Positions 1-8,308 of a DNA stretch of 64,000 bases are shown piece after piece. A program made the translations under genes and the position numbers. The DNA lies in the NCBI RefSeq assembly GCF_003002955.1, contig NZ_PVTJ01000003.1:434001-498000 (forward strand), read 5' to 3'. This DNA is from Glycomyces artemisiae. GTDB taxonomy: Bacteria; Actinomycetota; Actinomycetes; Mycobacteriales; Micromonosporaceae. How positions within the stretch are numbered: position 1 is the first letter of the stretch; the number at the start of each line of letters is the position of its first letter. Under the pieces are notes generated by a model, which saw nothing but the letters and a program-made list of their open reading frames with translations, was not told where the DNA came from and made no database searches.

Positions 1-336
1 GCCAAGGAACTCCTCGACGAGATCGCCACCGGCAAGATCACCGGCGAGGAGGACCGCTACTCGCACACCGACCTGTGGGACTTCGCGGCCAACCTCGAAG
101 GCTCCGAGGCCGCCGTCGCCTCCATGCGGCCCGTCCTCGAAGCACGCGACCCCGACCTGGTCGCCGAACTCGACGAGCAGTTCGCCGCCGCGCACGCCGC
201 GCTCGAAGCCCACCGCGACGGCGACGGCTGGCGGCTCCACAATGAACTGACCGAGGCCGAGCTCCAGGCGCTGTCCGACGCGATCAACGCGCTCGCCGAA
301 CCCGTCAGCCGGGTCGCCGGCGTCATCGCCGGGTAG
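1..336 (+). CDS. efeO: Iron uptake protein EfeO, C-terminal fragment (gene cut by window start)
   Basis: Reading frame 1 is open from the first base to the stop at 334-336, giving the last 111 residues of a longer protein. The segment is helical and acidic, with a KITGEEDRYSH stretch and a DLWDFAANLEGS stretch typical of the C-terminal peptidase-M75/imelysin-like domain of EfeO/EfeM, the extracytoplasmic partner of the EfeUOB iron importer. The efeB-type gene starts 12 bp downstream, which is the usual efeO-efeB order and supports the call. The N-terminal part, including any signal peptide, lies outside the window. Confidence rests mainly on the neighbour plus family resemblance. Confidence 0.8.
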   Translation, partial: AKELLDEIATGKITGEEDRYSHTDLWDFAANLEGSEAAVASMRPVLEARDPDLVAELDEQFAAAHAALEAHRDGDGWRLHNELTEAELQALSDAINALAEPVSRVAGVIAG

Positions 337-348
337 CGGGGGGCGACC

Positions 349-1602
349 ATGAAGCGACGCACCGCGATCGGACTCGGCGCCGGCGGCGTCCTCGCCGCCG
401 GGGCCGGGTTCGCCGCTGGGCGGCTCCTCCCCGAGGCCACCGCCGCGCAGGCGGACGGCGGCGCCGACGAGGCCATCGACTTCTTCGGCGCCAACCAGGC
501 CGGGATCGTCACGCCCGCGCAGGACCGCCTCCACTTCGCCGCGTTCGACGTCCTCACCGAGGACCGCGACGACCTCGTCGACCTGCTCAAGGCCTGGACG
601 GCCGCCGCCGCGCGGATGTGCGGCGGCGACTACGCCGGGCCCGGCGGGGCCGTCGGCGGCGACTACTACGGGCCGCCCGAGGACACCGGCGAGGCCCAGG
701 GCCTCCCGGCCTCCGGGCTGACGCTCACGATCGGGTTCGGGCCGTCGCTGTTCACCACCGCGGACGGCGCGGGCCGGTTCGGGATCGCCGACCGCAGACC
801 CGAAGCGCTGCAACCGCTGCCGGGCTTCCCGCTGGACGACCTCGACCCGGCGATCTCCGGCGGCGACCTGTGCGTCCAGGCCTGCGCGAACGACCCGCAG
901 GTGGCCGTCCACGCCATCCGCAACCTCTCGCGCATCGGCTTCGGCACGGTCGGCGTCCGCTGGTCGCAGCTCGGCTTCGGCCGCACCTCCTCGACCTCGC
1001 GGACGCAGGCCACGCCCCGGAACCTCATGGGGTTCAAGGACGGCACCGCGAACCTCAAAGCAGAGGAGACCGAGGCCCTCGACGAGCACCTGTGGGTCGC
1101 CGCCGACGACGGCCCCGCGTGGCTGGCCGGCGGGTCGTACATGGTGACCCGCCGGATCAGGATGATGGTCGAGACCTGGGACCGCACCTCGCTCGCCGAG
1201 CAGGAGGCGATCTTCGGCCGCGACAAGTCCGAGGGCGCGCCGCTGGGCTCGGCCGCCGAGTTCGACGAGCCCGACTTCGACGCGACCGAGGGCGGCCAGC
1301 CGGTCATCCCCGAGCTCGCGCACGTGCGTCTGGCGCATCCGTCGAACCACGACGGCGCCCGGATGCTGCGGCGCGGCTACTCCTTCGTCGACGGCACCGA
1401 CGACCTCGGCCGACTCGACGCGGGACTGTTCTTCATCGCCTACCAGCGCGACCCGCGCCGCGCGTTCATCCCGGTCCAGGAGTCCTTGGCGGCCAACGAC
1501 GTCCTCAACGAGTACATCAAGCACGTCTCCTCGGGCCTCTTCGCCTGCCCGCCGGGCGTGGCCGACGCCGACGACTGGTGGGGCCGGACGCTGTTCGCCT
1601 AG
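349..1602 (+). CDS. efeB: Dyp-type peroxidase / deferrochelatase EfeB
   Basis: A 417-residue secreted haem peroxidase. The N-terminus KRRTAIGLG followed by a hydrophobic Ala/Gly stretch to about residue 36 looks like a Tat signal, as expected for an enzyme that binds haem before export. The Dyp hallmark GFKDGTAN lies at 229-236 with the distal Asp at 231. The proximal haem ligand is probably His325 in the AHVRLAH segment, and the distal Arg lies in RMLRRGY near 338-344. In the EfeUOB family this protein oxidises ferrous iron or helps extract haem iron at the cell surface. It follows efeO by 12 bp, so the two are cotranscribed. A hairpin follows the stop. Confidence 0.93.
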   Translation: MKRRTAIGLGAGGVLAAGAGFAAGRLLPEATAAQADGGADEAIDFFGANQAGIVTPAQDRLHFAAFDVLTEDRDDLVDLLKAWTAAAARMCGGDYAGPGGAVGGDYYGPPEDTGEAQGLPASGLTLTIGFGPSLFTTADGAGRFGIADRRPEALQPLPGFPLDDLDPAISGGDLCVQACANDPQVAVHAIRNLSRIGFGTVGVRWSQLGFGRTSSTSRTQATPRNLMGFKDGTANLKAEETEALDEHLWVAADDGPAWLAGGSYMVTRRIRMMVETWDRTSLAEQEAIFGRDKSEGAPLGSAAEFDEPDFDATEGGQPVIPELAHVRLAHPSNHDGARMLRRGYSFVDGTDDLGRLDAGLFFIAYQRDPRRAFIPVQESLAANDVLNEYIKHVSSGLFACPPGVADADDWWGRTLFA

Positions 1603-1612
1603 CGTCGGGGCG

Positions 1613-1635
1613 CGGGAGTGGCGATGGCACTCCCG
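1613..1635 (+). terminator. Hairpin after efeB
   Basis: CGGGAGTG at 1613-1620 pairs perfectly with CACTCCCG at 1628-1635 around a 7-nt loop, starting 10 bp after the efeB stop. There is no T-run, as is common for terminators in high-GC actinomycetes. It separates efeB from the convergent LacI gene. Confidence 0.5.
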
Positions 1636-1728
1636 GCCTCGCCGAGTCCGAGGGCGGCGATGCGGAGGGTCACGCGGGCCCTCGTCAGGTATGGGGGTGC
1701 CGCAGGCGTCGCGGCCCTGGCCCGCCGA

Positions 1729-2778
1729 TCAGGACCGCGGGGGAATTTCGCCGCTGCCTCTGACGATGAGGGTGGTGCCGACGACGACGCGGTGGGCCGG
1801 GGAGGCGTCGCCGTCGAGGCGGGCGAAGACGCGTTCGGCGGCGATGCGGCCGAGGTCCTCGGGGTGCTGGGCGATGACAGTGACGCCGGGTTCGAGGAGG
1901 TCGGCGAGCTCGATGTCGTCGAAGCCGACGAGGGCGGTGTCGCGGTGGCGGCCGCGGTCGCGCAGCGCGTGGAGCGCGCCGATCGTGATGAGGTTCTGGG
2001 CGCTGAAGACGGCGGTGGGGGCGTCGGGCCCGTCGAGCAGGCGCAGCAGAGCCTCGCGGGCGCTGCTTTCGTCGTGGAGGTCTTCGATCACGTGGACGTC
2101 GGCGGCGGGGATGCCGCCGCCGCGGATCGCGTCGAGGAAGCCCTCGCGGCGGTGGTGCGCGGTGGTGATGCCGCGGAGGTCGCCGAGGTAGGCGAGGCGC
2201 CGATGTCCATGGGAGAGCAGGTGTTCGACGGCGCGGGCGGCGCCGCCCGCGTTGTCGCTGACGACGGCGTCGGCCTCGATCCCGGAGGGCTCGCGGTCGA
2301 CGAACACGATCGGGGTGCCGCGGCGCAGCTCCGGGAGCAGATAGGTCTGCTTGGCGGTGGCGGTGGTGAGGATGAGCCCGTCGACGCGGCGGCGCAGGAA
2401 CGCGGACACGGCCTCCCGTTCGCGCTGCGGGTCGTCGTCCAGGCTGGACGCGAAGACGGCGACGCCGCGCCCGGCCGCGGCGTCCTCGACCGCGCGGTGG
2501 ACGGCGCCCGCGAAGGGGTTGTCGACACTGCCGACGAGGAGGCCGAGGGTGCGGGTGCGGCGGTCGGCGCGGCGGAGGTTCCCGGCGTGGAGGTCCGGCT
2601 CGTAGTCGAGGGCGCGGGCGGCGTCGAGGACCCGCTGCGCGGTCTCGGCGGTGACGTTCGGCTCGCCGTTGATGACCCGCGAGACGGTCTTGACGCCGAC
2701 CCCGGCGAGCTCGGCGACCTGCCGCATCGTCGGGCGGGAGCCGTTGCCCGAGACCTGTCGCTCTGACAACGATGTCAC
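1729..2778 (-). CDS. LacI-family transcriptional regulator of the frc-type transporter
   Basis: A 349-residue LacI/GalR repressor. The N-terminal helix-turn-helix is at about residues 17-40 (TMRQVAELAGVGVKTVSRVING), followed by the hinge and a type I periplasmic-binding-protein-like effector domain with the NLITIGALHALRD and ALVGFDD segments. The start is the GTG at 2776-2778, chosen because GGAGGT sits 6 nt upstream. The gene is divergent from the sugar-binding lipoprotein at 2896. Two matching palindromes, one over its own start codon and one over the predicted transcription start of the transporter, suggest repression of both genes. The effector is probably a fructose-like sugar, inferred from the transporter it faces. 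Confidence 0.93.
   Translation of the reverse strand: MTSLSERQVSGNGSRPTMRQVAELAGVGVKTVSRVINGEPNVTAETAQRVLDAARALDYEPDLHAGNLRRADRRTRTLGLLVGSVDNPFAGAVHRAVEDAAAGRGVAVFASSLDDDPQREREAVSAFLRRRVDGLILTTATAKQTYLLPELRRGTPIVFVDREPSGIEADAVVSDNAGGAARAVEHLLSHGHRRLAYLGDLRGITTAHHRREGFLDAIRGGGIPAADVHVIEDLHDESSAREALLRLLDGPDAPTAVFSAQNLITIGALHALRDRGRHRDTALVGFDDIELADLLEPGVTVIAQHPEDLGRIAAERVFARLDGDASPAHRVVVGTTLIVRGSGEIPPRS
2764..2777. promoter_or_regulatory. Putative LacI operator O1
   Basis: TGACAACGATGTCA, an imperfect palindrome lying across the GTG start of the lacI gene. It matches the core of the second site at 2841-2856, with centres 78 bp apart. This is consistent with autoregulation, possibly with looping. 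Confidence 0.6.
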
Positions 2779-2805
2779 GATTTGACCTCCATGGATCGTG
2801 TGGTC

Positions 2806-2835
2806 TTGACTCTACACGGCCACATGAATTACAAC
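2806..2835 (+). promoter_or_regulatory. Putative promoter of the frcBCA-like operon
   Basis: TTGACT at 2806-2811 and TACAAC at 2830-2835 are separated by 18 bp. The predicted transcription start falls at about 2842, inside the downstream operator. This is a good placement for repression. Confidence 0.5.
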
Positions 2836-2840
2836 TGTCG

Positions 2841-2856
2841 TTGACATCGTTGTCAA
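2841..2856. promoter_or_regulatory. Putative LacI operator O2
   Basis: TTGACATCGTTGTCAA is palindromic apart from its centre and matches the O1 site over the lacI start. It lies across the predicted transcription start of the transporter operon and 39 bp before its first ATG. Confidence 0.65.
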
Positions 2857-2895
2857 TCGGGCGGCGATGCTCGACCCCCAGGAGGAGATTCACCG

Positions 2896-3960
2896 ATGAA
2901 TCGCACCCTACGCAGCCGGGCCCTCGCGGCGACCGGCGCGCTCGCCGCGGGCGCCCTCGCGCTGACCGGCTGCTCCGGCGGCTCCGATGAGGACACCGTC
3001 GGCGTCACCCTCATCGTCAAGACCACCGCCAACCCGTTCTTCGTCGCCATGCAGGAGGGCGCGGAGGCCGCCGCCGAGGAGGCGGGCGTGGACCTCACGC
3101 TCGCGGCGGGCCGCGAGGACGGCGACGAGGACACCCAGATCCAGGCGATCGAGAACGCCATCTCCCGCGGCGACGACGGCATCCTCATCACCGTGAACGG
3201 GCCGGGCGTCGAGGACGCGCTCGTGCGGGCGCGGGACGCGGGGCTGTACGTCATCGCCCTCGACACGCCGCCGTCCGACTCCGAGTCGGTCGACATCACC
3301 TTCGCCACCGACAACTTCCTTGCAGGCCAGCGCATCGGCGAGTGGACCGCCGCGCAGCTCGGCGGCGACAAGGCCGTCATCGCGATGATCGACCTCTTCG
3401 ACGACAAGATCGTCTCGGTCGACGTCCAGCGCGACCAGGGCTTCCTGGACGGCATGGGCATCGACACCGCCGACCCCGAGGCGTTCGGGGACGAGGCCGC
3501 CACCGGGCAGTACTCCGGCGGCGAGTACGAGATCGTCGGGCACGAGGCCTCGCAGGGGGCCGAGGACGGCGGGCGCACCGCGGCCGAGAACCTCCTGTCG
3601 ATCAACCCCGACATCAACGTGGTCTACACGATCAACGAGCCGGCCGCCTACGGCGCGTACGAGGCGTTCGAGGCCGCCGGGGCCACCGAAGGGCTGATCG
3701 TCGCGTCGGTCGACGGCGGTTGCGCCGGGGTCGACGCGGTCGCGGCGGGGACCATCGGCGCGACCAGCCAGCAGTACCCGGTGCGCATGGCCGAACTCGG
3801 CGTCGAGGCGATCCACTCGCTCGCCACGACCGGCGAGGCCCCCGAGACCACCGAGGGGCTCGACTTCTTCAACACCGGCGTCGAGCTGGTCACCGACCAG
3901 CCGCACGAGGGCATCGACTCGATCACCTCCACCGAGGCGGGCGACGTCTGCTGGGGCTAG
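2896..3960 (+). CDS. Sugar-binding lipoprotein of a carbohydrate ABC transporter (FrcB/RbsB type)
   Basis: A 354-residue type I periplasmic binding protein. The signal peptide ends in the lipobox LTGC, with the lipidated Cys at 26. The mature part begins with VGVTLIVKTTANPFF, the sugar-binding start of the ribose/fructose class (peripla_BP_4). Features of the fold include DTPPSDSESVDITFATDNF and ASVDGGCAGVDAV. A strong GGAGGAGA ribosome site precedes the ATG. It is followed at 31 bp by the permease and then the ATPase, in the FrcB-FrcC-FrcA order. Fructose is the likely ligand because of its resemblance to FrcB and the adjoining fructan genes. The substrate is an inference. Confidence 0.9.
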   Translation: MNRTLRSRALAATGALAAGALALTGCSGGSDEDTVGVTLIVKTTANPFFVAMQEGAEAAAEEAGVDLTLAAGREDGDEDTQIQAIENAISRGDDGILITVNGPGVEDALVRARDAGLYVIALDTPPSDSESVDITFATDNFLAGQRIGEWTAAQLGGDKAVIAMIDLFDDKIVSVDVQRDQGFLDGMGIDTADPEAFGDEAATGQYSGGEYEIVGHEASQGAEDGGRTAAENLLSINPDINVVYTINEPAAYGAYEAFEAAGATEGLIVASVDGGCAGVDAVAAGTIGATSQQYPVRMAELGVEAIHSLATTGEAPETTEGLDFFNTGVELVTDQPHEGIDSITSTEAGDVCWG

Positions 3961-3990
3961 GCCCGCAGACGTCGAGACATCGGAGCGAAC

Positions 3991-5028
3991 GTGAACCAGC
4001 AGAACGCGACTGCGGCGGCGGAGCCGGACCTGGCCGAGGAGTTCCTCGACCGGTCCACGCCCCTGCGCACCGTCCGCAACCTCCTCCACCGCCACCCGGC
4101 GATCAGCCCGGCCATCGTGCTCATCGCCGCCGTCGCCGTCTTCGGCGGCCTCAACGAGCGGTTCCTGGAGCCGTCCAACCTGTCCCTGGTGAGCCAGCAG
4201 GTCGCGGTCGTCGGGACGCTCGCCCTCGCGCAGACGCTCATCATCCTCACCGCCGGGATCGACCTCTCGGTCGGCGCGGTCATGGTGCTCGCGTCGATGG
4301 TGGTCGCGCAGACCACCGTGCAGAACGGGGTCCCCGCGGCGGTCGGGCTCGTGCTCGGCCTGGCCGTGGGGCTCGGCGCGGGCGCGCTGAACGGGCTCCT
4401 GGTGACCAGGCTGAAGCTCCCGCCGTTCATCGTCACGCTCGGCTCGCTCAACGTCTTCCTGGCGCTGACGCTGCTGTACTCGGGCGGCGCGACCGTGCGC
4501 GGCGGGGACATGCCGGACCTGCTGACGCTCACCGGCGAGACCTTCTCCCTTGGGGGCGTGAACATCACGATCGGCGTGGTGATGATGCTCGTGCTGTACG
4601 TGGCGCTGGCGCTGATCCTCCACGGGACGGCCTGGGGCCGCCACGTGTACGCGGCCGGGGACGACCCGGAGGCGGCGCGGCTGGCGGGCATCAGAGTCCA
4701 GCGGGTGCTGGCGAGCGTCTACCTCGCGGCCGGGGCGATCCTCGCCGTCGCGGCGTGGATCCAGATCGGACGGTCGAACGCGGCCTCTCCGAACACCGGC
4801 GTGGACCTGAACCTCGACTCGATCACGGCCGTCGTCATCGGCGGGACGAGCCTGTTCGGCGGGCGCGGCACGGTCTGGGGGACCCTGCTGGGCGCCTTGA
4901 TCGTCGGCGTCTTCCGCAACGGGCTGGCCCTGGTCGGGGTCGACATCCTGTGGCAGACCTTCGCGGTCGGCGTGCTCATCATCGCCGCCGTCTCGATCGA
5001 CCAGTGGATCAGAAAGGCGCGCGCATGA
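3991..5028 (+). CDS. Sugar ABC transporter permease (FrcC/RbsC type)
   Basis: A 345-residue inner-membrane permease of the branched-chain amino acid/ribose permease superfamily (BPD_transp_2). About eight to ten hydrophobic helices start near residue 33. Family signatures are TAGIDLSVGAVM, NGLLVTRLKLPPFIVTLG and VVIGGTSLFGGRGTVWGT. GTG start with GGAG 6 nt upstream. Its stop overlaps the ATPase start in an ATGA junction, so translation is coupled. It forms the channel for the lipoprotein at 2896. Confidence 0.93.
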   Translation: MNQQNATAAAEPDLAEEFLDRSTPLRTVRNLLHRHPAISPAIVLIAAVAVFGGLNERFLEPSNLSLVSQQVAVVGTLALAQTLIILTAGIDLSVGAVMVLASMVVAQTTVQNGVPAAVGLVLGLAVGLGAGALNGLLVTRLKLPPFIVTLGSLNVFLALTLLYSGGATVRGGDMPDLLTLTGETFSLGGVNITIGVVMMLVLYVALALILHGTAWGRHVYAAGDDPEAARLAGIRVQRVLASVYLAAGAILAVAAWIQIGRSNAASPNTGVDLNLDSITAVVIGGTSLFGGRGTVWGTLLGALIVGVFRNGLALVGVDILWQTFAVGVLIIAAVSIDQWIRKARA

Positions 5029-5804
5029 GCACCGACGAGTCCGGCTCCCGCGAGCCGATCCTCCAGGCGACCGGCCTGGTCAAGACCTACGGCAGGGTCG
5101 TGGGCCTCGACGGTGTCGACCTCGACCTGTACCCCGGCGAGGTGCTGGCCGTCATCGGCGACAACGGCGCCGGGAAGTCGACCCTCATCAAGTGCCTCAC
5201 CGGGGCGGAGATCCCGAACGAGGGCGAGATCCGGCTCGAAGGGCGGCGTGTGCAGTTCAAGCGCCCGCAGGACGCCCGCGCGCTCGGCATCGAGACGGTG
5301 TACCAGACCCTCGCGGTCTCCCCCGCGCTCGACATCGCCGCGAACCTGTTCCTGGGGCGCGAACTGCGCAAGCCAGGTCCCTTGGGGACGGTGCTGCGCG
5401 CGGTGGACGTGAAGCGGATGCGCCAGCGCGCCAAGGAGGAGCTGGCCGAGCTGGGGATCACGACCCTCCAGGACGTCACGGTCCCGGTCGAGAACCTCTC
5501 GGGCGGCCAGCGCCAGGCCGTGGCGGTGGCGCGGGCGGCGGCCTTCGGTTCGAAGGTGGTCGTGCTCGACGAGCCGACCGCGGCGCTGGGCGTGCGCGAG
5601 TCGCGGCAGGTGCTGGAGCTGATCGCGAGCCTGCGCGACCGGGGCGTGCCGGTCATCCTGATCTCGCACAACATGCCGCAGGTGTTCGAGGTAGCCGACC
5701 GCATCCACATCCAGCGGCTGGGCAAGCGGGCGGCGACGATCACGCCGCGGTCGCACTCGATGACCGACGCGGTGGCGATCATGACCGGCGCCGCGCGGGC
5801 CTGA
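5025..5804 (+). CDS. Sugar ABC transporter ATP-binding protein (FrcA type)
   Basis: A 259-residue ATPase with a single nucleotide-binding domain. Walker A GDNGAGKST is at 45-53, the signature LSGGQ at 157-161 and Walker B VVVLDE at 178-183. Its length matches FrcA rather than the roughly 500-residue double-domain RbsA/XylG proteins. The ATG at 5025 overlaps the permease stop (ATGA). It energises uptake through the permease at 3991. It is the last gene of the operon, and a perfect GC-rich palindrome follows. Confidence 0.92.
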   Translation: MSTDESGSREPILQATGLVKTYGRVVGLDGVDLDLYPGEVLAVIGDNGAGKSTLIKCLTGAEIPNEGEIRLEGRRVQFKRPQDARALGIETVYQTLAVSPALDIAANLFLGRELRKPGPLGTVLRAVDVKRMRQRAKEELAELGITTLQDVTVPVENLSGGQRQAVAVARAAAFGSKVVVLDEPTAALGVRESRQVLELIASLRDRGVPVILISHNMPQVFEVADRIHIQRLGKRAATITPRSHSMTDAVAIMTGAARA

Positions 5805-5809
5805 GCGGC

Positions 5810-5831
5810 GGGCCCGGCGCGCGCCGGGCCC
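5810..5831. terminator. Perfect palindrome after the frc operon
   Basis: GGGCCCGGCG and its complement form a perfect 22-bp palindrome starting 6 bp after the stop of the ATPase gene. No T-run follows. It probably ends the frcBCA-like transcript. Confidence 0.55.
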
Positions 5832-5902
5832 GGGCCGCGGCCCGATGCCGAATCGTGACCGGCGGGGCGTTGCCGCGGCGATTGCGGTTGAGTAGCGTGA
5901 GG

Positions 5903-5958
5903 GTTAATCGATTAACTTTCACGTCATGAACGCATGCCGCGTTAGTTAATCGATTAAC
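5903..5958. promoter_or_regulatory. Twin LacI operators GTTAATCGATTAAC
   Basis: Two identical, perfect 14-bp palindromes lie at 5903-5916 and 5945-5958. Their centres are 42 bp apart, four helical turns, so two repressor dimers would sit on the same face. The second ends 18 bp before the GTG start of the LacI gene. A weak promoter (TTGAGT at 5888, ATTAAC at 5911, 17-bp spacing) overlaps the first copy. They are the likely autoregulatory operators of the fructo-oligosaccharide operon. Confidence 0.8.
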
Positions 5959-5976
5959 CATCGGAAGGAGTCAACG

Positions 5977-6993
5977 GTGACCAAACCCCGCCTCGCCGAC
6001 GTCGCCCGCGCCGCGGGCGTCTCGACCGCCACGGCCTCCATGGCGCTCAACGACACCGGCGGCACGCGCATCGGCGCGGAGACCCGCGACCGGGTCCGCG
6101 CCGCCGCCGCCGAGCTCGGCTACCGCCCCAACACCGTGGCCCGCGGGCTGCGGACCAGGCGCACGCAGATGATCGGCTTCATCGGCGACGACGTCGCCAC
6201 CACCCCGTTCGCGGGCCAGATGATCCGCGGCGCGCACGACGCCGCCCGCGAGGCCGGGTTCCTGCTGCTCATGATCGACACCAGCGGCGACCCCGCCGAG
6301 ACCGGCGAGGCGATTGCGGCCCTTCAGGAGCGCCAGATCGACGGCATCCTCCTCGCCACGATGTACCACCAGGTGATCGAGGTGCCGAAGGGCATCGGGT
6401 CGACGCCGCACGTGCTGCTGGACGCGCGGACGGCGGACGGCTCGGCGTCCTCGGTGGTGCCCGACGAGCGCGGCGGCACGCTCGGTGTGCTCGCCGAGCT
6501 GACCGGGGCCGGGCACACCAGGATCGGGCACCTGACGACCGCCGAGGACGTCGAGGCGCGCGCGATCCGGCTCGCCACCTGGCGTGAGCGCCTGGAGGCC
6601 AACGGGATCGACCACCGCGACCTGCTCGTCGAGGTCGAGCACGCGCTGACCCTCGACGGGTACGAGGGCGCGATGCGCATGCTGCGCAAGGAGGACCGGC
6701 CGACCGCCGTGTTCTGCTACAACGACCGCATGGCGATGGGCGTCTACCGCGCCGCCGCCGAACTGGGGCTGAGCATCCCCGGCGACCTGTCGATCGTCTC
6801 CTACGACGACCAGGAGCTCATCGCCCCCGAGCTGTTCCCCGGGCTGACTTCCGCGGCCCTGCCCCACTACGAGATGGGCCGCTGGGCCGTCCGCGAGCTG
6901 CTGCGCCGCCTCGACGACCCCGATGCCGCGCCCGTCCAGCACCTCATGCCCTGCCCCACGGCCCGGCGCACGTCCGTGGCCGCCCCTCGCTGA
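5977..6993 (+). CDS. LacI-family regulator heading the fructo-oligosaccharide operon
   Basis: A 338-residue LacI/GalR repressor. The helix-turn-helix RLADVARAAGVSTATASMALND is at the N-terminus. The ligand domain contains the FCYNDRMAMGVYRAA and LSIVSYDDQELI stretches. The GTG start is preceded by GGAAGGAG. Unlike most regulators here it is the first gene of the operon it should control: the sugar-binding lipoprotein begins 25 bp after its stop. Twin operators just upstream indicate autoregulation of the whole transcript. The effector is probably a fructose-containing sugar, inferred from the GH32 and fructokinase genes downstream. Confidence 0.92.
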   Translation: MTKPRLADVARAAGVSTATASMALNDTGGTRIGAETRDRVRAAAAELGYRPNTVARGLRTRRTQMIGFIGDDVATTPFAGQMIRGAHDAAREAGFLLLMIDTSGDPAETGEAIAALQERQIDGILLATMYHQVIEVPKGIGSTPHVLLDARTADGSASSVVPDERGGTLGVLAELTGAGHTRIGHLTTAEDVEARAIRLATWRERLEANGIDHRDLLVEVEHALTLDGYEGAMRMLRKEDRPTAVFCYNDRMAMGVYRAAAELGLSIPGDLSIVSYDDQELIAPELFPGLTSAALPHYEMGRWAVRELLRRLDDPDAAPVQHLMPCPTARRTSVAAPR

Positions 6994-7018
6994 CCCTTCC
7001 GCCCGCATTGGAGTGAAC

Positions 7019-8293
7019 ATGCAACGACGCAACCTGATGAAGCTCGCCGCCGCCACCGGCGGCGCCGCCCTCGCCGGACCGGCCCTCGCCGCCTGCACCG
7101 CGAGCGGCGCCTCCGACGGGAAGCTGCTGCTGTGGACGCACACGGCCGGGAACGACGCCGAACTGGGCGTCACCGACCAGATCATCAAGGCGTTCAACGA
7201 CGGACAGGACACGTACACCGCCGAGCGCGAGTCCTTCCCGCAGGACGCCTACAACGACACCGTCAACGCCGCCGCGCTCTCGGGCGACCTGCCCGACCTG
7301 CTCACCGTCGACGGCCCCAACGTCGCCAACTGGGCCTGGGCCGGCCACCTCCAGCCCCTCGACGTGCCCGCCGAGATCACCGACGAGTTCCTGCCCACCA
7401 CGCTCGGGATCTTCCAGGACCGGCTCTACTCGGTGGGGCACTGGGAGGCCGCGTGCTCGATCTTCGCGCGCGAATCGGTCCTGGAGGCGGCCCGGGTCCG
7501 CATCCCGACGATGGACGAGCCGTGGAGCCGCGAGGAGTTCGACGAGGCCCTGGAGCGCATCGCCGCCGACACCGGCCACCGCTGGGCGCTCGACCTGTCC
7601 ACCGCCGACATCGGCGAGTGGTACCCGTACGCGTTCTCGCCGTTCCTCCAGAGCTTCGGCGGCGACCTGCTCGACCGGTCCACGTACCTGAGCGCCGAAG
7701 GCGCCCTCAACGGGCCCGAGGCCCTCGCCTGGGGCCAGTGGTTCCAGGGGCTGTTCACCGGCGGGTTCGCCAACCCCGAGTCCCCGATCGGTGCCGAGGA
7801 GTTCCTGCAAGGGGACGCGGCCATGACGTTCATGGGCAACTGGGGCGCGCTCCAGGCGATGGAGCAGTTCGACGACGTGCTGTTCCTGCCCCCGCCGGAC
7901 CTCGGCGCCGGGCCGAAGATCGGCGGCGGCTCCTGGCAGTGGGCGCTCACCTCGACCGCCGACGCCAAGGGCGGCAACGCGTGGATGGAGACGGCGCTGT
8001 CCGACGAGTTCGTGGCCGAGTTCGCGAACCAGACCGGACTGATCCCCGCGACCAACGGTGCGGCCGAGCTCACCGAGCACTACGGCCCGGACGGGGACCT
8101 GCGGATGATGATGGACTACTCCCGCTCCTATGCAGTGCTGCGCCCCGAGACCCCCGCCTACGCCGTCATCGCCAGCGTCTTCACCCAGTACGCGGGCGAC
8201 CTCATCCACGGCGGCGACGTCCAGGAGACCCTCGACGCGGCCGTCGCCGAGATCGACGCCGACATCGAGGCCAACTCCGGGTACGGGTTCTAG
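7019..8293 (+). CDS. Extracellular sugar-binding lipoprotein (SBP family 1)
   Basis: A 424-residue carbohydrate-binding lipoprotein of the maltose/multiple-sugar class. The N-terminus MQRRN and a hydrophobic stretch end in the lipobox ALAAC, Cys26. The mature chain starts LLLWTHTAGND. I chose the ATG at 7019 because TGGAG lies 4-8 nt before it and the signal peptide begins there. Two MalF/MalG-like permeases follow in the same operon, without an ATPase. A shared MsiK-type ATPase encoded elsewhere would therefore be needed, as is usual in actinomycetes. The neighbouring GH32 and fructokinase genes point to fructo-oligosaccharides as cargo. Confidence 0.88.
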   Translation: MQRRNLMKLAAATGGAALAGPALAACTASGASDGKLLLWTHTAGNDAELGVTDQIIKAFNDGQDTYTAERESFPQDAYNDTVNAAALSGDLPDLLTVDGPNVANWAWAGHLQPLDVPAEITDEFLPTTLGIFQDRLYSVGHWEAACSIFARESVLEAARVRIPTMDEPWSREEFDEALERIAADTGHRWALDLSTADIGEWYPYAFSPFLQSFGGDLLDRSTYLSAEGALNGPEALAWGQWFQGLFTGGFANPESPIGAEEFLQGDAAMTFMGNWGALQAMEQFDDVLFLPPPDLGAGPKIGGGSWQWALTSTADAKGGNAWMETALSDEFVAEFANQTGLIPATNGAAELTEHYGPDGDLRMMMDYSRSYAVLRPETPAYAVIASVFTQYAGDLIHGGDVQETLDAAVAEIDADIEANSGYGF

Positions 8294-8308
8294 GAAGGGC
8301 TGCGGCAC

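Noticed and set aside
1618-2766. 382-codon open frame opposite the first LacI gene
   Set aside because: Ala/Gly/Val/Asp repeats without family features; the opposite strand encodes an intact LacI protein.
2908-4644. 578-codon open frame opposite the frcB/frcC-like genes
   Set aside because: Low-complexity, charge-biased translation, running across two well-supported genes and their intergenic gap; an antisense shadow.
3342-5024. Long upstream extension of the ATPase frame
   Set aside because: The Arg/Gly-rich extension overlaps the binding protein and permease in another frame. The ATPase fold starts at the ATG at 5025, which overlaps the permease stop.
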